Source: Dermatemys mawii (lineage: Eukaryota > Chordata > Testudines > Dermatemydidae). Taken from it: 64,000 nucleotides of DNA. A model generated the notes under the pieces. That model was given only the letters and a program-made list of their open reading frames with translations, was not told the DNA's origin and did not search any database. Made by a program: the position numbers and the translations under genes. Shown here in pieces: positions 37,322-50,937 of this stretch. The DNA lies in NCBI GenBank assembly GCA_007922305.1, contig ML677348.1, forward strand, positions 19,469,327 to 19,533,326, written 5' to 3'. Numbering within the stretch: the first letter of the stretch is position 1; each line of letters opens with the position of its first letter.

Positions 37322-37624
37322 CAGGGGTTGGCAACCTTTCAGAAGTGGTGTGCCAAATCTTCATTTATTCACTCTCATGTAAGGTTTTGCGTGCCAGTAA
37401 TACATTTTAATGTTTTTACAAGGTCTCTTTCTATAAGTCTATAATATATAACTAAACTGTTGTTGAAAGTAAAGTAAATAAGTTTTTTAAAATGTTTAAG
37501 AATCTTCATTTAATTTAAAATGTCCAGGGGCCCTACAGGTGGCCAGGACCCAGGCAGTGTGAGTGCCACTGAAAATCAGCTTGCTTGCCACTTTTGGTAC
37601 CTGAGCCATAGGTTGCCTACCCCG
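37322..37624. mobile_element. hAT-type MITE, about 300 bp
   Basis: The left end CAGGGGTTGGCAACCTTTC and the right end AGGTTGCCTACCCCG are inverted repeats. The flanks ACTTAATG and ATTAATGT share TTAATG, suggesting a degraded target duplication. The interior is AT-rich and non-coding. Confidence 0.75.
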
Positions 37625-40539
37625 ATTAATGTGTCAGAACACACTACTTGAGGAATGTTTTCTGAAAGGAGTAGGTACTTCATTTAGTATTGAAGAGAGT
37701 AAAGCTGGTAATTACTCACCGAAAGGTACTTGACACTAATAAACAAGTTATTTTGCTGTGATAGCTATATTATTATTATTGTTTATTATTTATTTGTTTA
37801 CAAATTTGAATAGTAAAGGTAATGACATATGTCATAATTTAGAGTGCTGCTGTTGTATAAGATAAACCATTATATTTACTGTACAGAGTCTACACTGTAT
37901 TAGCTAGTATAAAAGGATATAACTTTTTCCCAAAGAGTCCTATAAGAGTGTAGGGTTACAAAAGTCCTGGGACATTTCTGTAATAACTCTCTTCAAATGA
38001 CATTTCTGATGCAGTAGTTGTTGACTACCACCTTCCCTCTCTTGCATTCATGACAGGGTTGTAAAACTTCCACTCGGGTAATTAAGGTTTTCAGATGCTT
38101 TCTAATGTAAACCCTTAGTCTAAGGAACAGGTGGTTTTTTTTGTTTTTTTTTTTTGTTTTTTTTTCATATAAAGCTTTTTGGGATCCTACTTTAAAAGAG
38201 TCTTAATACAGAAGTGAATGATGAGATGACCTGTAACAACATCCTCATTATAGCTTTCATTGCACATGAAAGGATCCAACAAATTAAATATAAAAAGAGT
38301 CTAGTCTCTTCCTCATATTTACACAGCAAAGGCTAGAAGTAATCTGGGGCCACACAATAGCTTTTGAAGGAATGTAACATAAAAGTGGGGATATTGCACC
38401 CTTCTAAACTACAGGTATCTATAAACAAACACCTGTATATTTTGAGAACCAAATCTATTATTGACCTTCTTGGGGGGGAAAAAAAATCCATAGAAGGGAT
38501 TTTTTAAAAGTTTAAAATGACTTCCTCTGTGTTTAGCCAAATTGAAATAGGTACTGTCTTAGGAGCTGTTTGGGCTGCTTCAGAAGTAATGATAATTCAG
38601 CTAAACAAAAGTCACCATATTTTAGCCATAATACTATACAAATGTTTGGCATTCATCATAGTACTTAAGTACTTTTATATAGTTAAAACTGTTAAAACAG
38701 TTACCTGTTTAAAGATAACAACCTAGGATCTAATGATGACCCCATTTTATCTATCTTTCTTGCAGTTACTCATGGCAAATAGTTAGGAATGTTTGATCAT
38801 TGTAAAATTAATAAACTCCTTCCCCAAATTGGTCAGTGGAGGATATTCAAAAATAAAGCAGCAACGTGCAGGTATTTAAACATACAGTTGTATTAAAGTA
38901 ACTGCCTTTATGGTAAGGCCTGTGTTAGGGACACACAAAAAAGAGCCTTAGACCAGACATGTACACCTGGAAAGAGTATAAATTAGTGATATAGGAGAAA
39001 TTACACACTTTAAAAAAATATCTGATTCAAATGTCTAATGACAATCTTTGTGTTCCTATTGCTGTTTCTTTGTGTTTAAGTTGCTATTATAAAATTGCAA
39101 AAGTAAGAAATGCCAAACGTGAGACTGACACTCTTTTTAAGCTTGAATTTTCACATTTTTGTTGCTGTAGCCATAGAAATATTACCTTTAAACTTCATTC
39201 TTTTAAAAAATTGGTTAAAAGTTTCAGTTACTGCACTTGCTTTTGAGTCCCCTACCAACTCTTATGGTTTTACAACCAGATTTTCTTGTTTTTGATTTGT
39301 TCTGTTTTTTAAGATGTTTCTCTCCCCTGTTAATTTATGAAAGAACTATGCAAGTAGAGGAAACTGACTAAAATTCTGATTCTGCAAATTTTTCTCTGCA
39401 GATGCGGGGCTTTGCCCATAGGAACAGCTGTTGCAGGATTGGGGTGCAACTGAGGGAAACAATGGAAGTGGCTGTACCCAACAATATACAGCAAATGCTC
39501 AAAGTAAAAAAGTTTTAAAAATAGAAATATTTTTCTCTAAACTTGTTCAGTTTGTCCTCTTGGGTGTTACTTGTAATGATAGTAAGTACACCGTTTTCAT
39601 GCAGAAGTGTGTTTTAAGTTGATTGTGTCCTTTTAAGCATAGTTTAATTAAGCTGGATTATAAAATAATGTTAGAAATAATTTTAAAAAATCAGTTGAAA
39701 GCATTTTGTAAATATTTCCTTTATTGACTTTGTAAGAGGATGGAGAGGGAATCCTAAATGCCCAAATGATCCTTCTCCACATCTGTGACAATCAGCTAGC
39801 AAAACGTTGTTGTGAAACATGAGGAGAATTCATGAACAGTTCAGTCTGTTCAGATATGTTCAATCTGTACAAATCTAGATATCTATTTTTTCCTCAGAAG
39901 TTAATGAAGATACTGGATTTAGCTGCTTTAGATTTTTAAAATTTTTTATTTTCAGTACAATGTGTAAAAGCTTGAGCTTTATTCCCCACCAGTCTCCCTG
40001 TTTTGTTTGGTAAACACTTTTGTTCATTTTTTTTGTGTTTCAGTGGAGCTGAAATTAACATGGCTCTTTGTTTTTGTCCTTGTTTGAGCATGAGTACATT
40101 GGATCATTTCAAAGATGTCATCATAGTCCTGGAAATGGGATTAACGGATTTATGCTCCCTCTGCTGGCTAGTTCTGCCATAGTGGAGCACAGAGCATTGC
40201 AGATCCCATATACTCTTATTGTAAATTGTTTGTCAATGGATTAGATAACAAGAATGAAAATAGATATTTAGAATCTGGAGGACATTGCTCTGATTTATCA
40301 TTGCTTGCCATTAATTTAATCTTTTGAGAGGGCCTAGAAATGAAAATACTAACTTGTTCAGGTGCTATTTTTCCAGCAATATTTTGGTATAGTAATTTTT
40401 AAAATGTGCACTTCAGGTGGAATGCTGAATCTGATACATTGATGAAGTTCAGAATCTTCTTACAGCCTCCTTGAAACTGATCTCTGCCATGATGCCTTCA
40501 AATCCTACCCTGTCTGTTTTCACCTGTTGTATCTTCTCT

Positions 40540-40650
40540 TATACTTAGAATATAAGCTCCTCAAGGCAAGGACTGTCTTTATGTTTGTATAGTGTTTAAC
40601 ACAAAGGGCTGAGGCCTCTAGGGGTTCCCACAATACACACAAATAATAAT
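40540..40650 (+). repeat. L2/MIR-type tail fragment
   Basis: AGAATATAAGCTCCTCAAGG, then CAAGGACTGTCTTTATGTTT, and GAGGCCTCTAGGGGTTCC before ACAAATAATAAT, is the typical tail of an old amniote LINE/SINE. A shorter relative lies at 31555. Confidence 0.6.
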
Positions 40651-40656
40651 CAAATA

Positions 40657-41060
40657 CAGTGGAGTTGCATCATACATGCATTTAACTTACGCGAATTCAA
40701 CTATACGCACTTGGCAAAAAAGAAAGAGAGAGACAACAGTTTAAATAGTGCGGGTGATTCCGCCCGCCATTCCACTCAATGAGCATATGGCCCGGAGTGA
40801 GTGTGGGATGGGAGATGTGAATTTGCTGTTTCCTCAGTCAGTCTCAGTTTCCAAGTGCCTCTCATAGTGTGAGCATCTCGCTGCGTTGAGTGTGCATACA
40901 TTTATACACACATTACTGTATAGGGTTGTATACACACAACCATTTATACTGTACTTTATGGGCGAGTTAAGAGATTTTTAAGAGTAATTTTGACTGTACA
41001 CAATTTTCGCCTTACGTGATGACTTTAGAACCTACCCCCACATAAGATGTGACTCCACTG
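40657..41060. mobile_element. Tigger-like MITE, 404 bp
   Basis: The left end CAGTGGAGTTGCATCATAC is matched by the inverse of CATAAGATGTGACTCCACTG at the right. TA flanks both sides (40655-40656 and 41061-41062). It has no transposase coding sequence. Confidence 0.8.
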
Positions 41061-42286
41061 TATTACATTTCTGATGAAAGTGGACCTGGAAAAGATAACC
41101 AAATAAGGTAGTGTTATACTGTTCCACAGTTTGGCGTAGTATGGATGGATTCTGAAGGATGAACATTCATCCCTATGCTCTCATAGTGCTGTAGTTTCCT
41201 CTGGACAGTTGCTGCAGAAATAAAAATAATAATAAATGATTTGCATGCCTTGCAGGAATCCAAGGTTATATTTGGAACATGCTGAGGGGTGGGACAAAAA
41301 TAATATATTGCAAATTGTATAGTTCTTGGAAGCTTTGCTTCACCCACTGTCAGAGGATTCAGAAACTAAGTGGGACATTGCTTTGATAACAGGTGTATCT
41401 ATAAGCTAACATCTTTCCAAAACAAGTTTTTAGTCTCGTGAATGGAAGTTTTCTACTGTCTTTAGAGAGGAAAAGGATGGACCTATAATCAGGTTGGGAA
41501 TTAATTTTCCTTTGAAAGCTGAGGAACTTGTTGCGTACAACTAACAGAATCTAAAACGGTTGGGTGCTCTTAAAGCTGACAAAGTTTTTAGTAGGTCAGA
41601 TATTGAGAAATAATGAGCTTTAAAGGAAGTTTGATTAATTTAGATTTAACCAAAACCAGAAAGAGCTCCTGACATTAATGTAAAAAATGCCACTTCATAA
41701 CAAAATACTGTAGCAAACTGCACCATCTACTGGCAATAGGTAACCACTGCAGTAGAGTTGGGGTGCGAAACCCACCATAGCAAAGAGTACTGTACTCTCG
41801 TATCACCTATCAGGCAGGAAGTCATTAACTAGGACATCTGTGCATTTTTAGTTGGTCACTATATTTCAGAGAGATTTGAGGATTGTGAATTGGTAAACAC
41901 AATTTCATTATAGCAAATGGCCAGGAAAGAAATTAGAAAATTGTAGACAAAAGACTCATTTATGATGGGAAGAAACAAGAATTATTGAAACTATTTAAAG
42001 AAGTATAATGGTACTTGGACAATAACAGCTTTAGAGTAGCCAGAATGGCTTCAGGTAGAGGGAAGTCATATTTGAATAACCTGCTGGAGTTCTTGCTAAG
42101 TAATACCACTATGGATGAGAAATGCAGTGACTATAATAGAGAATTTAAAAAAAAAAAAAAAAAAAAAGCATTTGACAAGATCTCATGTCAGAGATCAGTG
42201 GGTAAAATCAGATTATATGATGTAGAATAGAAAACTACCCTGAAGATTGAAAGAAAAAGGAACCAGTTTTGTTATGTTTTTGTTTT

Positions 42287-42349
42287 GTACTCACAAAAGC
42301 TTATGCCCAAATAAATCTGTTAGTCTTTAAGGTGCCACCAGACTCCTTA
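42287..42349. repeat. Single arm of the foldback family
   Basis: CTCACAAAAGCTTATGCCC, then AAATCTGTTAGTCTTTAAGG and GTGCCACCAGACTCCTT, matches the arms of the palindrome at 4489-4660 and the piece at 17260. Confidence 0.75.
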
Positions 42350-42766
42350 CTGAGTAATGTATAATATCTATCTTGCTTGATATGCTCAAGTGGATTACAT
42401 AAGGAGTCTATTTTAGGACACTGTTCCCAACATACAGTAAAATGTGCTATTAACCATAATTGCCTATCTTAATGGCCAATGAATTTTTAGTTCTTCTGAG
42501 AATGCATGTTAGTCACATTGGTGTCTTCAGTTACTTGCTACAGTAGCCAGAAAAGAAATATTGATGTTAATAGATTTCACTCTAAAATAAGTGTTTTAAA
42601 ATGAGACTTCCAAATTTGCAGTTAAAGTTAGGATTAGTACAGTTAATAAAAAAAAAATGTAGCTGTTCTTTAAAATACTTTGATCATAGAGGTGGTAATG
42701 CCATTAGATGGTAAATAAAGTGGCCACTTGTAAAAATATTAAGTATAGGAGGAAGGAGCTAGACAA

Positions 42767-42989
42767 AGGCTTGGTCTACACTTAAAAATTAGAAGAGAAA
42801 TTTTGCACCACGAGCACCATAGTTAGGTCAATCGAGCCCCCAATGTAGACATCGCTAGGTCAACAGAAGAATTCTTCTCTTCAGCTAGCTACTGCCTTTT
42901 GGAAAGATGAATTAATATCAACGGAAAAACCTCTTCCTTCATAGTAGGAGCCATGCTGCAGTAGCACTTGTAGTTTAGAGATAGCCTTA
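42767..42989. mobile_element. PIF/Harbinger-type MITE
   Basis: The left end GGCTTGGTCTACACTTAAAA and the right end CACTTGTAGTTTAGAGATAG followed by CC are inverse relatives. The interior includes CAATGTAGACATCGCTAGGT. Non-coding. Confidence 0.65.
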
Positions 42990-43397
42990 GAATATAAAGG
43001 CTGCTAAGAGGTGTACTGACAAAACAGTGGACAATCAATCCTGGACATGCAAGTTGAATCTGAAGTTTCACTGAACCTAGATACCTTTCTTAGCTATTGC
43101 TGTGTAAAAAATTGATCTTAAGAGATTCCTTCTACTCTTGAAAATAATAGGTAGACTTAGTTTTAATTTCATTCCATGACAAATCTGTGTGTAACCTCTT
43201 TTCCATAGTAGATTCCAGGTCTTGTATTGCTCAAGCTTGTCTGTATTCCTGTCACGTTCACCTTCAGTCTTTTTACTTCTGTGTGCCCAACAGAGTGTGC
43301 CCAGGAGTCTATCTCTTGAATCATGTGGGTACCTGTAATTAGTCTGCAAATATGCCAAGTAAACTCAGAGGTCAGCCATGAATTCCTAGGAACTCTA

Positions 43398-43706
43398 AGG
43401 GTATATTTATGCTGCAGGAAAAGACCTGTGGCAGCAAGTCTCTGCATCCGGATTAGCTAACCAGCTCTTATGCTACTGGGCTTAAAATAGCAGTGTAGAC
43501 ATTCAGGCTCAGGCTGGAGCCTGAGTTCTGAGACTCTCATTTCCTCTTCCCCTCTCCTTCCCCGCTGGGTTTCAGAGCCCATCCCCGGCCCAAACATTGA
43601 CACTGCTGTTTTTAGCCGGGTAGTGTGGGCTTGAGTCAGTTGACCTGGGTTTAGAGACTTGCTGCCTTGAGTTTTTGTTTCTGTTTTTTGCAGTCTAGAC
43701 ATACTT
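43398..43706. mobile_element. Probable Harbinger-type MITE
   Basis: The left end GGGTATATTTATGCTGCAGG is loosely mirrored by TTTTTTGCAGTCTAGACATAC at the right end, with the internal GCAGTGTAGACATTCAGGCT word seen in related MITEs. Frames on the minus strand are not gene-like. Confidence 0.5.
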
Positions 43707-43875
43707 TCATAGACCATGTTTTAAGCATAGTTTCACAAAAAGCCACATGTTCTGGATTGAAATTATCTTTGTTGATGTGAGCCTCATAACTCAAATACAT
43801 CTAAAGGTAGTAACTCCTCTACTGAAAAGAGTTTTTAACCAAAAAAAAAAAAAAAAGCTTTCCTAATGGCCAATT

Positions 43876-44015
43876 TGTTGCATATAGGAGGAACTCCTAA
43901 TAGATTAAGGCCAAAGGATTTGTTATGATGATGTAGTCTGACCTCCTGAATAACATCGGTGAACCCAGCATTCCTGACTCAAAATCCTCTGAACTAACAA
44001 GTTGATCATGTTCCT
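43876..44015 (-). mobile_element. CR1-like tail, antisense
   Basis: GATTAAGGCCAAAGGATTTG, then GATGTAGTCTGACCTCCTGA and AACATCGGTGAACCCAG, is the inverted 3' tail of a CR1-like LINE. Short and diverged. Confidence 0.6.
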
Positions 44016-44080
44016 ATCTCAGAGCGTATTGCTGAATTAATCTTTTTGTCTATCAGTCCTAAAGCACTTACAGTGTACAA

Positions 44081-44820
44081 CTGTGGCTTTCAAACTTTTT
44101 TTTTCCAGCGACACAACTGAAGAAAATTGCTGATGCCCACGACCCAACGGAGCTGGGGATGAGAGGTTTGGGGAGTGGAAGGGGCTCAGGACTGGGACAG
44201 AGGGTTGGGTGTGGGCAGGGCCGGGAATGAGGGGTTCAGGGTGTGGGAGGGGGCTCTGGACTCTCAGCTGCGAGTGCAGGCTCTTGTTGGGACTGGGGAT
44301 GAGGGGATTGGAGTTCAGGAAGAGGCTCCAGGTTTGGGAGGGGTGCTCAGGGCTGGGGAAGGGATTGTGGCCTGGGGTTGGGATGTGGGCTTAACTCAGA
44401 TGGCTCCTGGTTAGCGGCTCAATGGGAGCGCAGAGGCAGGCTTCCTGCTTCTCCTGGCACTGCAGACCACGCTGCCCCCTGGAAGCAGCCAGCAGCAGGT
44501 CTGGCTCCTAGGCAGACTGTGGCTCTTGGCCATAGATACCCCTCACCTTCCTGGCAGCCAGTGAGAGTGCAGAGCCGGTGTGTGAGATGGGGACGGCGTG
44601 CGGAACCCTGTGGCTTCCCCCATGCACACCTAAGAGCCGGACCTGCTGCTGGCTGCTTCTGGGGCGCAGTGCAGTGTCAGAACAGGTAGGGATTAGCCTG
44701 CCTTAGCCTGGCAACACTGCCAATGGAACTTTTCACGGCCCGGTCGGCACTGCTGACCAGAGCCGCCGCGACCCACTACCTTGTGGTACTGGGTCATGAC
44801 CCGCAGTTTGAAAACCACTG
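44081..44820. mobile_element. hAT-type MITE, 740 bp
   Basis: The left end CTGTGGCTTTCAAACTTT and the right end GCAGTTTGAAAACCACTG are inverted repeats. The flanks GTGTACAA (44073-44080) and GTGTAAAA (44821-44828) are an 8-base duplication with one mismatch. The interior is G-rich then GC-rich and not coding. Confidence 0.82.
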
Positions 44821-45332
44821 GTGTAAAAGTCCTCACTGTAGTTGTTTAGTTGCCCTTTTGTATCTAGCAGGAGCTGCTGCTTTAGTTGGGAGCAAATACA
44901 AATAGCATACGTATCCTCTGCAGCTGCAGAGGTCTAAGAGATACATTATCCTCTGAATAGACTTTTGCTCTCTTCCCATAGAGTAAACAGGATGCTGGTC
45001 TGCAATGCTGGAGGAATTCCATATAAATCAAAGTAGATGGCGTTCAAAGTCAAGATGATGCTTTATAAAAAATGGTGTGATAAGTATGGTGCTGTGTGTG
45101 TTATCTAGGTTAAAGAGTTGTCAAAGTTGGTGAACCATTCTGAGGGTTTTTGGATCTTGACAACTAACTAGCTTCCAGTAGATAATTGTTACTGATTAAG
45201 AAGGCCTAAATGTAAACTTATTGTTTAGCTGTATAAATTACGATAATGTGTAGGTCTCTCTGGTGTTTTAGTTTTGAAAGAACTTTAGCAGGCTTTTGTG
45301 GAATGAGTAATATACACGTGAAATCTAGGCCA

Positions 45333-45521
45333 CAGTTTTCAAATATAGTAGCCTAAAGTTAGGCTCCCAAATCCATATGTGGGCACCTAGATTATTTTTC
45401 AAGAGTGCTGAGTATCTAGCAGCCTCTTCTTGGGTGCTTAGCACTCTTGAAAATGAGGTAAGTGCCTTAGTATGAATTTAGGAGCCTAACTTTAGGCTAC
45501 TATTTTTGAAAAACTTTGCTG
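45333..45521. repeat. Full-length palindromic (foldback) element
   Basis: The outer arms contain ATAGTAGCCTAAAGTTAGG at the left and its exact inverse at the right (CCTAACTTTAGGCTACTAT). A second inner pair, TTTTTCAAGAGTGCTGAG against CTTAGCACTCTTGAAAA, continues toward the centre near 45427. The whole unit could fold into one long imperfect hairpin. Confidence 0.8.
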
Positions 45522-46599
45522 TAGTCCGCTTTAAAAAATGAATTAAAAGTAGTTTCAGGTATTAAATTTGCTGCTGAGAGGTCTGCCAACTTCTGCCTTT
45601 TTTTAAAAAAAAAAAAGGTAGGAAAACAGCTAAATGTGTTTGTTCCTGTTACTGTGTAAAGATCCAGGAACACAAAAGGAGGAACTGACTATACTGAAAG
45701 TATGGTCAAATGCACAAACTAAACAAATAAACACAAATAACTTTTTTGCTCTCTTATAATTTTTGGTGGTTGTTGCATTATTAGTTTTTTCTTTTTTTAC
45801 CTGATGTTGATGTCCCTTTAAAACCATGTACATGAATATTTATGATTTTATGTCTTTAAATATTTTGTCAAAGATTTAGGGATAAGGTTGTCATGGTTTC
45901 GTAGCTTTTTTACATTATAAAACAATAAGAAAAACTATTTACAGTAACTGAATGCTTAAACTTATCGTGTGCGTTGCTCTGCAGCGTAGGGTCACAATTT
46001 ACCTAGGATGGCTACTTGTTTCGGACTTGTCTGTATTAAAGAATTCCAGCAAAACATTTCCACTGGTTCAGCTGCATTGATGACAGCCTTCCGTATAGGT
46101 AAGGTGAGGATGCCAGAAGCTACTATCAGTGCCAAACTAGCTCCTGCAGCTGAACTGATAGTATCATCAGTGGAGAACTTGTTGGTAAAGTTCTGTATCC
46201 TAAATGTGGCCTTTGGTTCACTGGAGTTCCTCTGTTTGGTGTTTTTTTTTTTTGTTTTTGTTTTTTTGCTTCCTCGCTCGTTGCAGACTTTCTAATCTTT
46301 TGGAGTTTATGCTCTTTAATTATATTGCTTAAGTGTTTTTTATTGGACATAGAAATGAAACGAAATGTAAGACACAATAGCTGCATCAGTTTTAACAATC
46401 TAATTTAACTGTCTGTGTGGAAAAATGTGTGAAATATTTTTACTGCAGACTAATGGAGAGTAATCCCAGCAATATTCATACATGTCTTTGGAAGTCTTCA
46501 TTGTTTGTATTACAGGAACATCTAGAGGTCTGGATTAAGATTGGTGCCACATTGTTATTATAGTCTTTAACACATAACATAAGTTCTTTTAGGTGAGGA

Positions 46600-46700
46600 T
46601 TGTCTCTCAAACTAAGTGGACAAAGGGGAAACAAAGTCTCTCAGATTTGAAGTGACAAGCCCAAGGTCACACACAGCTTCAGTGGCAGAGTGGGTCTTGT
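46600..46700 (-). mobile_element. MIR-type SINE fragment, antisense
   Basis: AAGTGACAAGCCCAAGGTCA followed by CACACAGCTTCAGTGGCAGA is the inverted MIR core. Only about 100 bases are recognisable. Confidence 0.65.
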
Positions 46701-47756
46701 TATGATTTTAAAAGTTCTATAAACTGTCTGGTCAGGGTGGTAGATGACACTTACATTCCTAGCTACTGAACTACTTACAGTATATGCATCTTCTTTTCAT
46801 TCTTTCTTCCATTTTTGAGCCTACAAAAGGCCTCTGTGGACAAAGCACACTCTTAGGTGTGGGCCTTTTCTCTTGCATCTAAATTAATGTAATCTTTGCT
46901 TTCCAAATCTTTAAGATTTTTTGTGGTTTTGTGGTAAACCTTCTCTGCCAAGAAGAGTTTGCCTAAGGTAACTGTAAACTCCGAATGGAGCACAATAGTA
47001 TTGTCAACTCTGAGCATTCAGATGTCATGATTGGTTGGGGTCAGGTGCGATATTAACAAAGGGGGTTCTTTGTTTTTCAAGCATTTGGTCTGGGGTCTCA
47101 TTTTCAGGCTTTTCTGTACAACCATGCAAGCTAGAAACTTGCATCTTAAAAAGCTGAGATTCTCATGTAATAGCTTGACTCAAGAGTGTGGGGCTTCAAG
47201 AAAAACACTAAGTGTGAGATTTTGCAACATCTAGAATAAACTTTTCAGATTTGCACTTTGGTACTTGACCATATGCTAATGTCATAAGCAGCCAGTCCAA
47301 ATAATTTGCATGACTTGGCTTATAGTGCTAATCTCATTTGAAAGTAGTTTTTAGCTCATATATAGCACTTCATTGTTTAGTGTTCTGAACATTTAACTCC
47401 TCATTCTCCATGTAGCAGAGGCAAGTGTATTCCCCATTTTACAACCACATAAGTTTTTTAATTCTGAGTACCATCAACTTCTGTTTCTCTGGCTCCTGAT
47501 TAGGAATAGTCTTCCTGAGTTGGAGTTGATAGTTGATGTGTTTACTCTGCACAGGCAGACGCTGTGTCTATATAGTCTTCCATGGACTTCACTGAGGCGC
47601 CATACAGACACGGGGGGTCTGCTCACGCACAGTGACTTCCTGGATCAGCGCTCTAGTTGATTATAGTCCATCACAAAAGTTTCACAATTGTGCAGCTCTC
47701 AGTTACCAACAACTGATAATTGTTAAATGATAATTCTGTTAAATGCAGAGTGCTAG

Positions 47757-48500
47757 TGTCAGGATTGCCTCCCCACTCTGAACTCTAGGGTACAGATGTG
47801 GGGACCCGCATGAAAAAAGAAATAACCCCCACAAGCTTATTTTACCAGCTTGGGTTAAAATGTTTTTCCCCAGAACACAAATTCTTTTGTATCTGGACCT
47901 GGTACGCTGCCACCACCCAAACTAGGTCTAGGGTAGTTTGGGGACCCTTCTTTCGCTTTCCACTAACCCCCCAAACTTCTTCCTTCCCTGGGAAGCTTGA
48001 GAGAAAAAAAAACAAACCTCGCCTGATCCTGCGAGACGTGCCCGATCCAAAACCAGGATCTTACACAATGAAAAACAAGCAGTCAGCTTCTTAAAAGAAA
48101 GATTTTAATAAAAGAAAAAAGAAAGGAATAAATCTCTTATAACCATCAATAGAACAGCATCTACCATAATCAACAAAAGGATTCAAAAACCAGACCTCTC
48201 CCACAGTTGATATCTCTGCTGAAGCTTACAATATCAAGAAGCACCCAGCCAACACTCACCACTGAGAACTCTCCAAGTGATAAAGAGAAGGTAAACTTAC
48301 TGACTACAATACTTAATAGAATCTTATAGTTATAGTGAAAGACATAGCTGTGTTCCCCCCATAGCCGAGGTGAACAGAGAGAGAGCCAGAGAGAAACTGA
48401 AACTTAAAATTCTTTGTCTCCTGAGGAATTTCTCATTGGTCAGTTGTACACCTCTCAGGTTACCTTTTGCTTAACCCCTTACTGGTAAACACTAATTCGA
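47757..48500 (-). repeat. Interspersed repeat, possibly an LTR
   Basis: It starts TGTCAGGATTGCCTCCCCAC, then CTGAACTCTAGGGTACAGAT, and continues through AAGAAAGATTTTAATAAAAG. I recognise these words from turtle interspersed repeats. Read on the minus strand, a TTTTATTAAAATCTTTC stretch and an upstream promoter-like block would suit an LTR. No gag/pol/env coding sequence is present. Classification is tentative. Confidence 0.35.
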
Positions 48501-49575
48501 GGCTACTTCACACTTAGTTACTCCATTTAACAGAATGCAGCCTTGCAATCTGATTTAGTGTGATTATTATTGTTGGTTTGTGGGTTTTTTGGAACATAAT
48601 CTAATGTTTTATTATAGATTGAGCTTGTAGTGCCAGCTGTAGTTAAGGTTGCCTGATACTTGCCTTTATAAGAACTTGTTTTCAGTTGCTTGTAAGTCTT
48701 GCAAGTTTTAACTGTTGAATTTTTGAAAAATTTCACCTAGAGCAATTAATTCATTTCAAAGTATGAGTTGAGCAAACAATGTATCTCGCTGTAATACTGG
48801 GAAAATGTTTACAACCATTTCATTGAGAAGCGCTAGCACTTCTTTGCATTGGAGTAGAGACACAAAATTTGGCCGTGAGATTGTGTGGTGTCAGGGGAGA
48901 TCACTTTCCTTCAAGTGTGCTGTACGTATTTACACTCTTGAGATGCACTGACCCAAGCACCTTGGACAGTGCAGTGTTCTGGTTGTAGTACGGGTTAGAA
49001 TGTTCACAACCCCTTCCCTGCCCTTAATGTTCTAACACATTTTGAGGGTGTGGCTATAAAAGGGAACATGGTGCTAGTTGCTGCCTCACTTCCTTCCAGC
49101 TGCAACAGTGACTGTACCCAGATCTCTCCAGATTGCAGGGCTCCATAGATATAAAATAATCTTTCCATTCTTAGATTAGTTAGTAGTTAATAGTTTTAGA
49201 GTAAGATAGTTTTAAAAATAGGTTTAGATTAAGTTTTAGTTTAAAGTAAGTTACTTACACAATACCAAGGCAGACTTGAAGATCGAGCTATACTGTTTTA
49301 AGGGGTGTTTGTCATGCCCGGCTGTCTTCACGGCATCCAGTGTGCATGTTCAGTGCTGAAATGCCTAGGAGAATGCCTATTTGGGGCGCTCCTCAAGACT
49401 TCAATCTCTTCTGTTTACAAGAAACTTTCTTCTAAAGGATCTGAAAGCAAGGACTGGACACCTGAAGTGTCTTCAGTACTTCGCTATTTTAGACTTCCTG
49501 TTTTGGGAAGTCTTTGGTCTTGGCATTGAGATTCAACTCCAAATAGACTCAACTTTCTGTTGCTAAATCTTCCAC

Positions 49576-50937
49576 TATGGCTCTAAAGCAGCTACGGCCT
49601 CCATCTCAGCTGGTTCCGCCTAAGGAATCTAAAGCTCGAGACATCATGCTGGAAAACTTGCATTTTGGTTCCAAGGGAAAGAGAGGCCTAATTGGCGCAT
49701 ACCGCAGGAGGTTCTTCAGATCTGTTGAATTACTTTAAAGCTCCAAGATCTAAAGATGTGAGAGCTCTGTATCATTTTATAGGAATGGATTAAAAAAAGA
49801 GACCATCAGAACCAGGTTCTTCTACAAGATGGCCAGGTTGCTACTGTTGTGATTATGGCTCAAATTAATGTGGATTAGCAACACTCACCAGTTCTGACTA
49901 CCTCTCATTTTCCTCCTATCAAGAGACCATCATGGGACATTGAGTGGGATAGATATCCAGAGACTGTACTCCCACCACTTAAGTCTTTATTGGAAAGCCA
50001 ATTGGAGCCTCCCTCTCCATTTGCCAGATCCCAATTTCAGTCATACCTCCTATTGTTTTCAGCATCTGATCTGGAATCAGATCTGCATTCAGAGGAAGAG
50101 TCAGATCCCATAACTTCCAAAGTTCAGCTGTTTCCGCTGAAGCAGGATTTTCCACCTTTAAATGAGCATTCCGAGGAATCCTATACAACTGGTGCATAAG
50201 AGCCTGAATGGGGTGGTTGACACATGCCTCCTTGGGTGCTTTGGTCATATTGGTCAACTCCTACTAGTCCTTATAGCACAAGAAACCCTGACTCTCCAGT
50301 TCTAGATCAGCCTCAGACTAAATCTGTGGATCCTAAATGTTCAGATCTGAAACACTCAGAGTTGACAGCTAGGGAATGAATGCTTGCCTATCGTAGAACA
50401 AGACACCCTTTCGGAAGAGGAAGACAAAGACCTCCTTTAGCTAATTTTCAACAGGAATCTGGACTGGAAGGTAACTCCTCTCCAGAGAGAATGGTGTGGC
50501 TTCGGTGTCCTCTCTTGGAACGATGTGAATCAATTCCATGATTTAGTAGATAGATGGTGTCAAGTTTAAAATTACCATCAGTGGATTTGGAAGAAGCCAC
50601 CCATCTAGCTTTTGACACTTTGGACTTTGTCAGCAAAGAAGCTATTCTTTGAAGTACTAGAAGAGGTTTGGCAACCAGCAAAAGCTGTGATTCCATCCTT
50701 TTTCCTGTCAACCAGTTTCACAGAAGGCTGACCAATTATATTGGAGCCCATACACATGGTTTTTTTTTTTTTCATGTTCATCCTCCACCTAATTCACTCA
50801 TCATTGAAGCAATAATACAAAGATCCAGGTTAGGGCTTCTCCACTCCACTCTCTATGAAAGAGGAAGGGAAAAGTTTGATTCCCTAGAAAATGTGCAAGT
50901 GACCAGATCCTTTTCTCACAAGATGAAACTAATATAG
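49576..50937 (+). pseudogene. DIRS gag-like remnant
   Basis: The first readable piece starts MALKQLRPPSQLVPPKESKA at 49576. A serine/glutamate-rich piece (49990-50199) follows. The last piece (50668-50937) contains HPPPNSLIIEAIIQRSR and FDSLENVQ, matching the HPPPNSLVVEA...KKLDSFGRK block at the C-terminal side of DIRS gag proteins as I remember them. Several stops interrupt the path. Confidence 0.65.
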
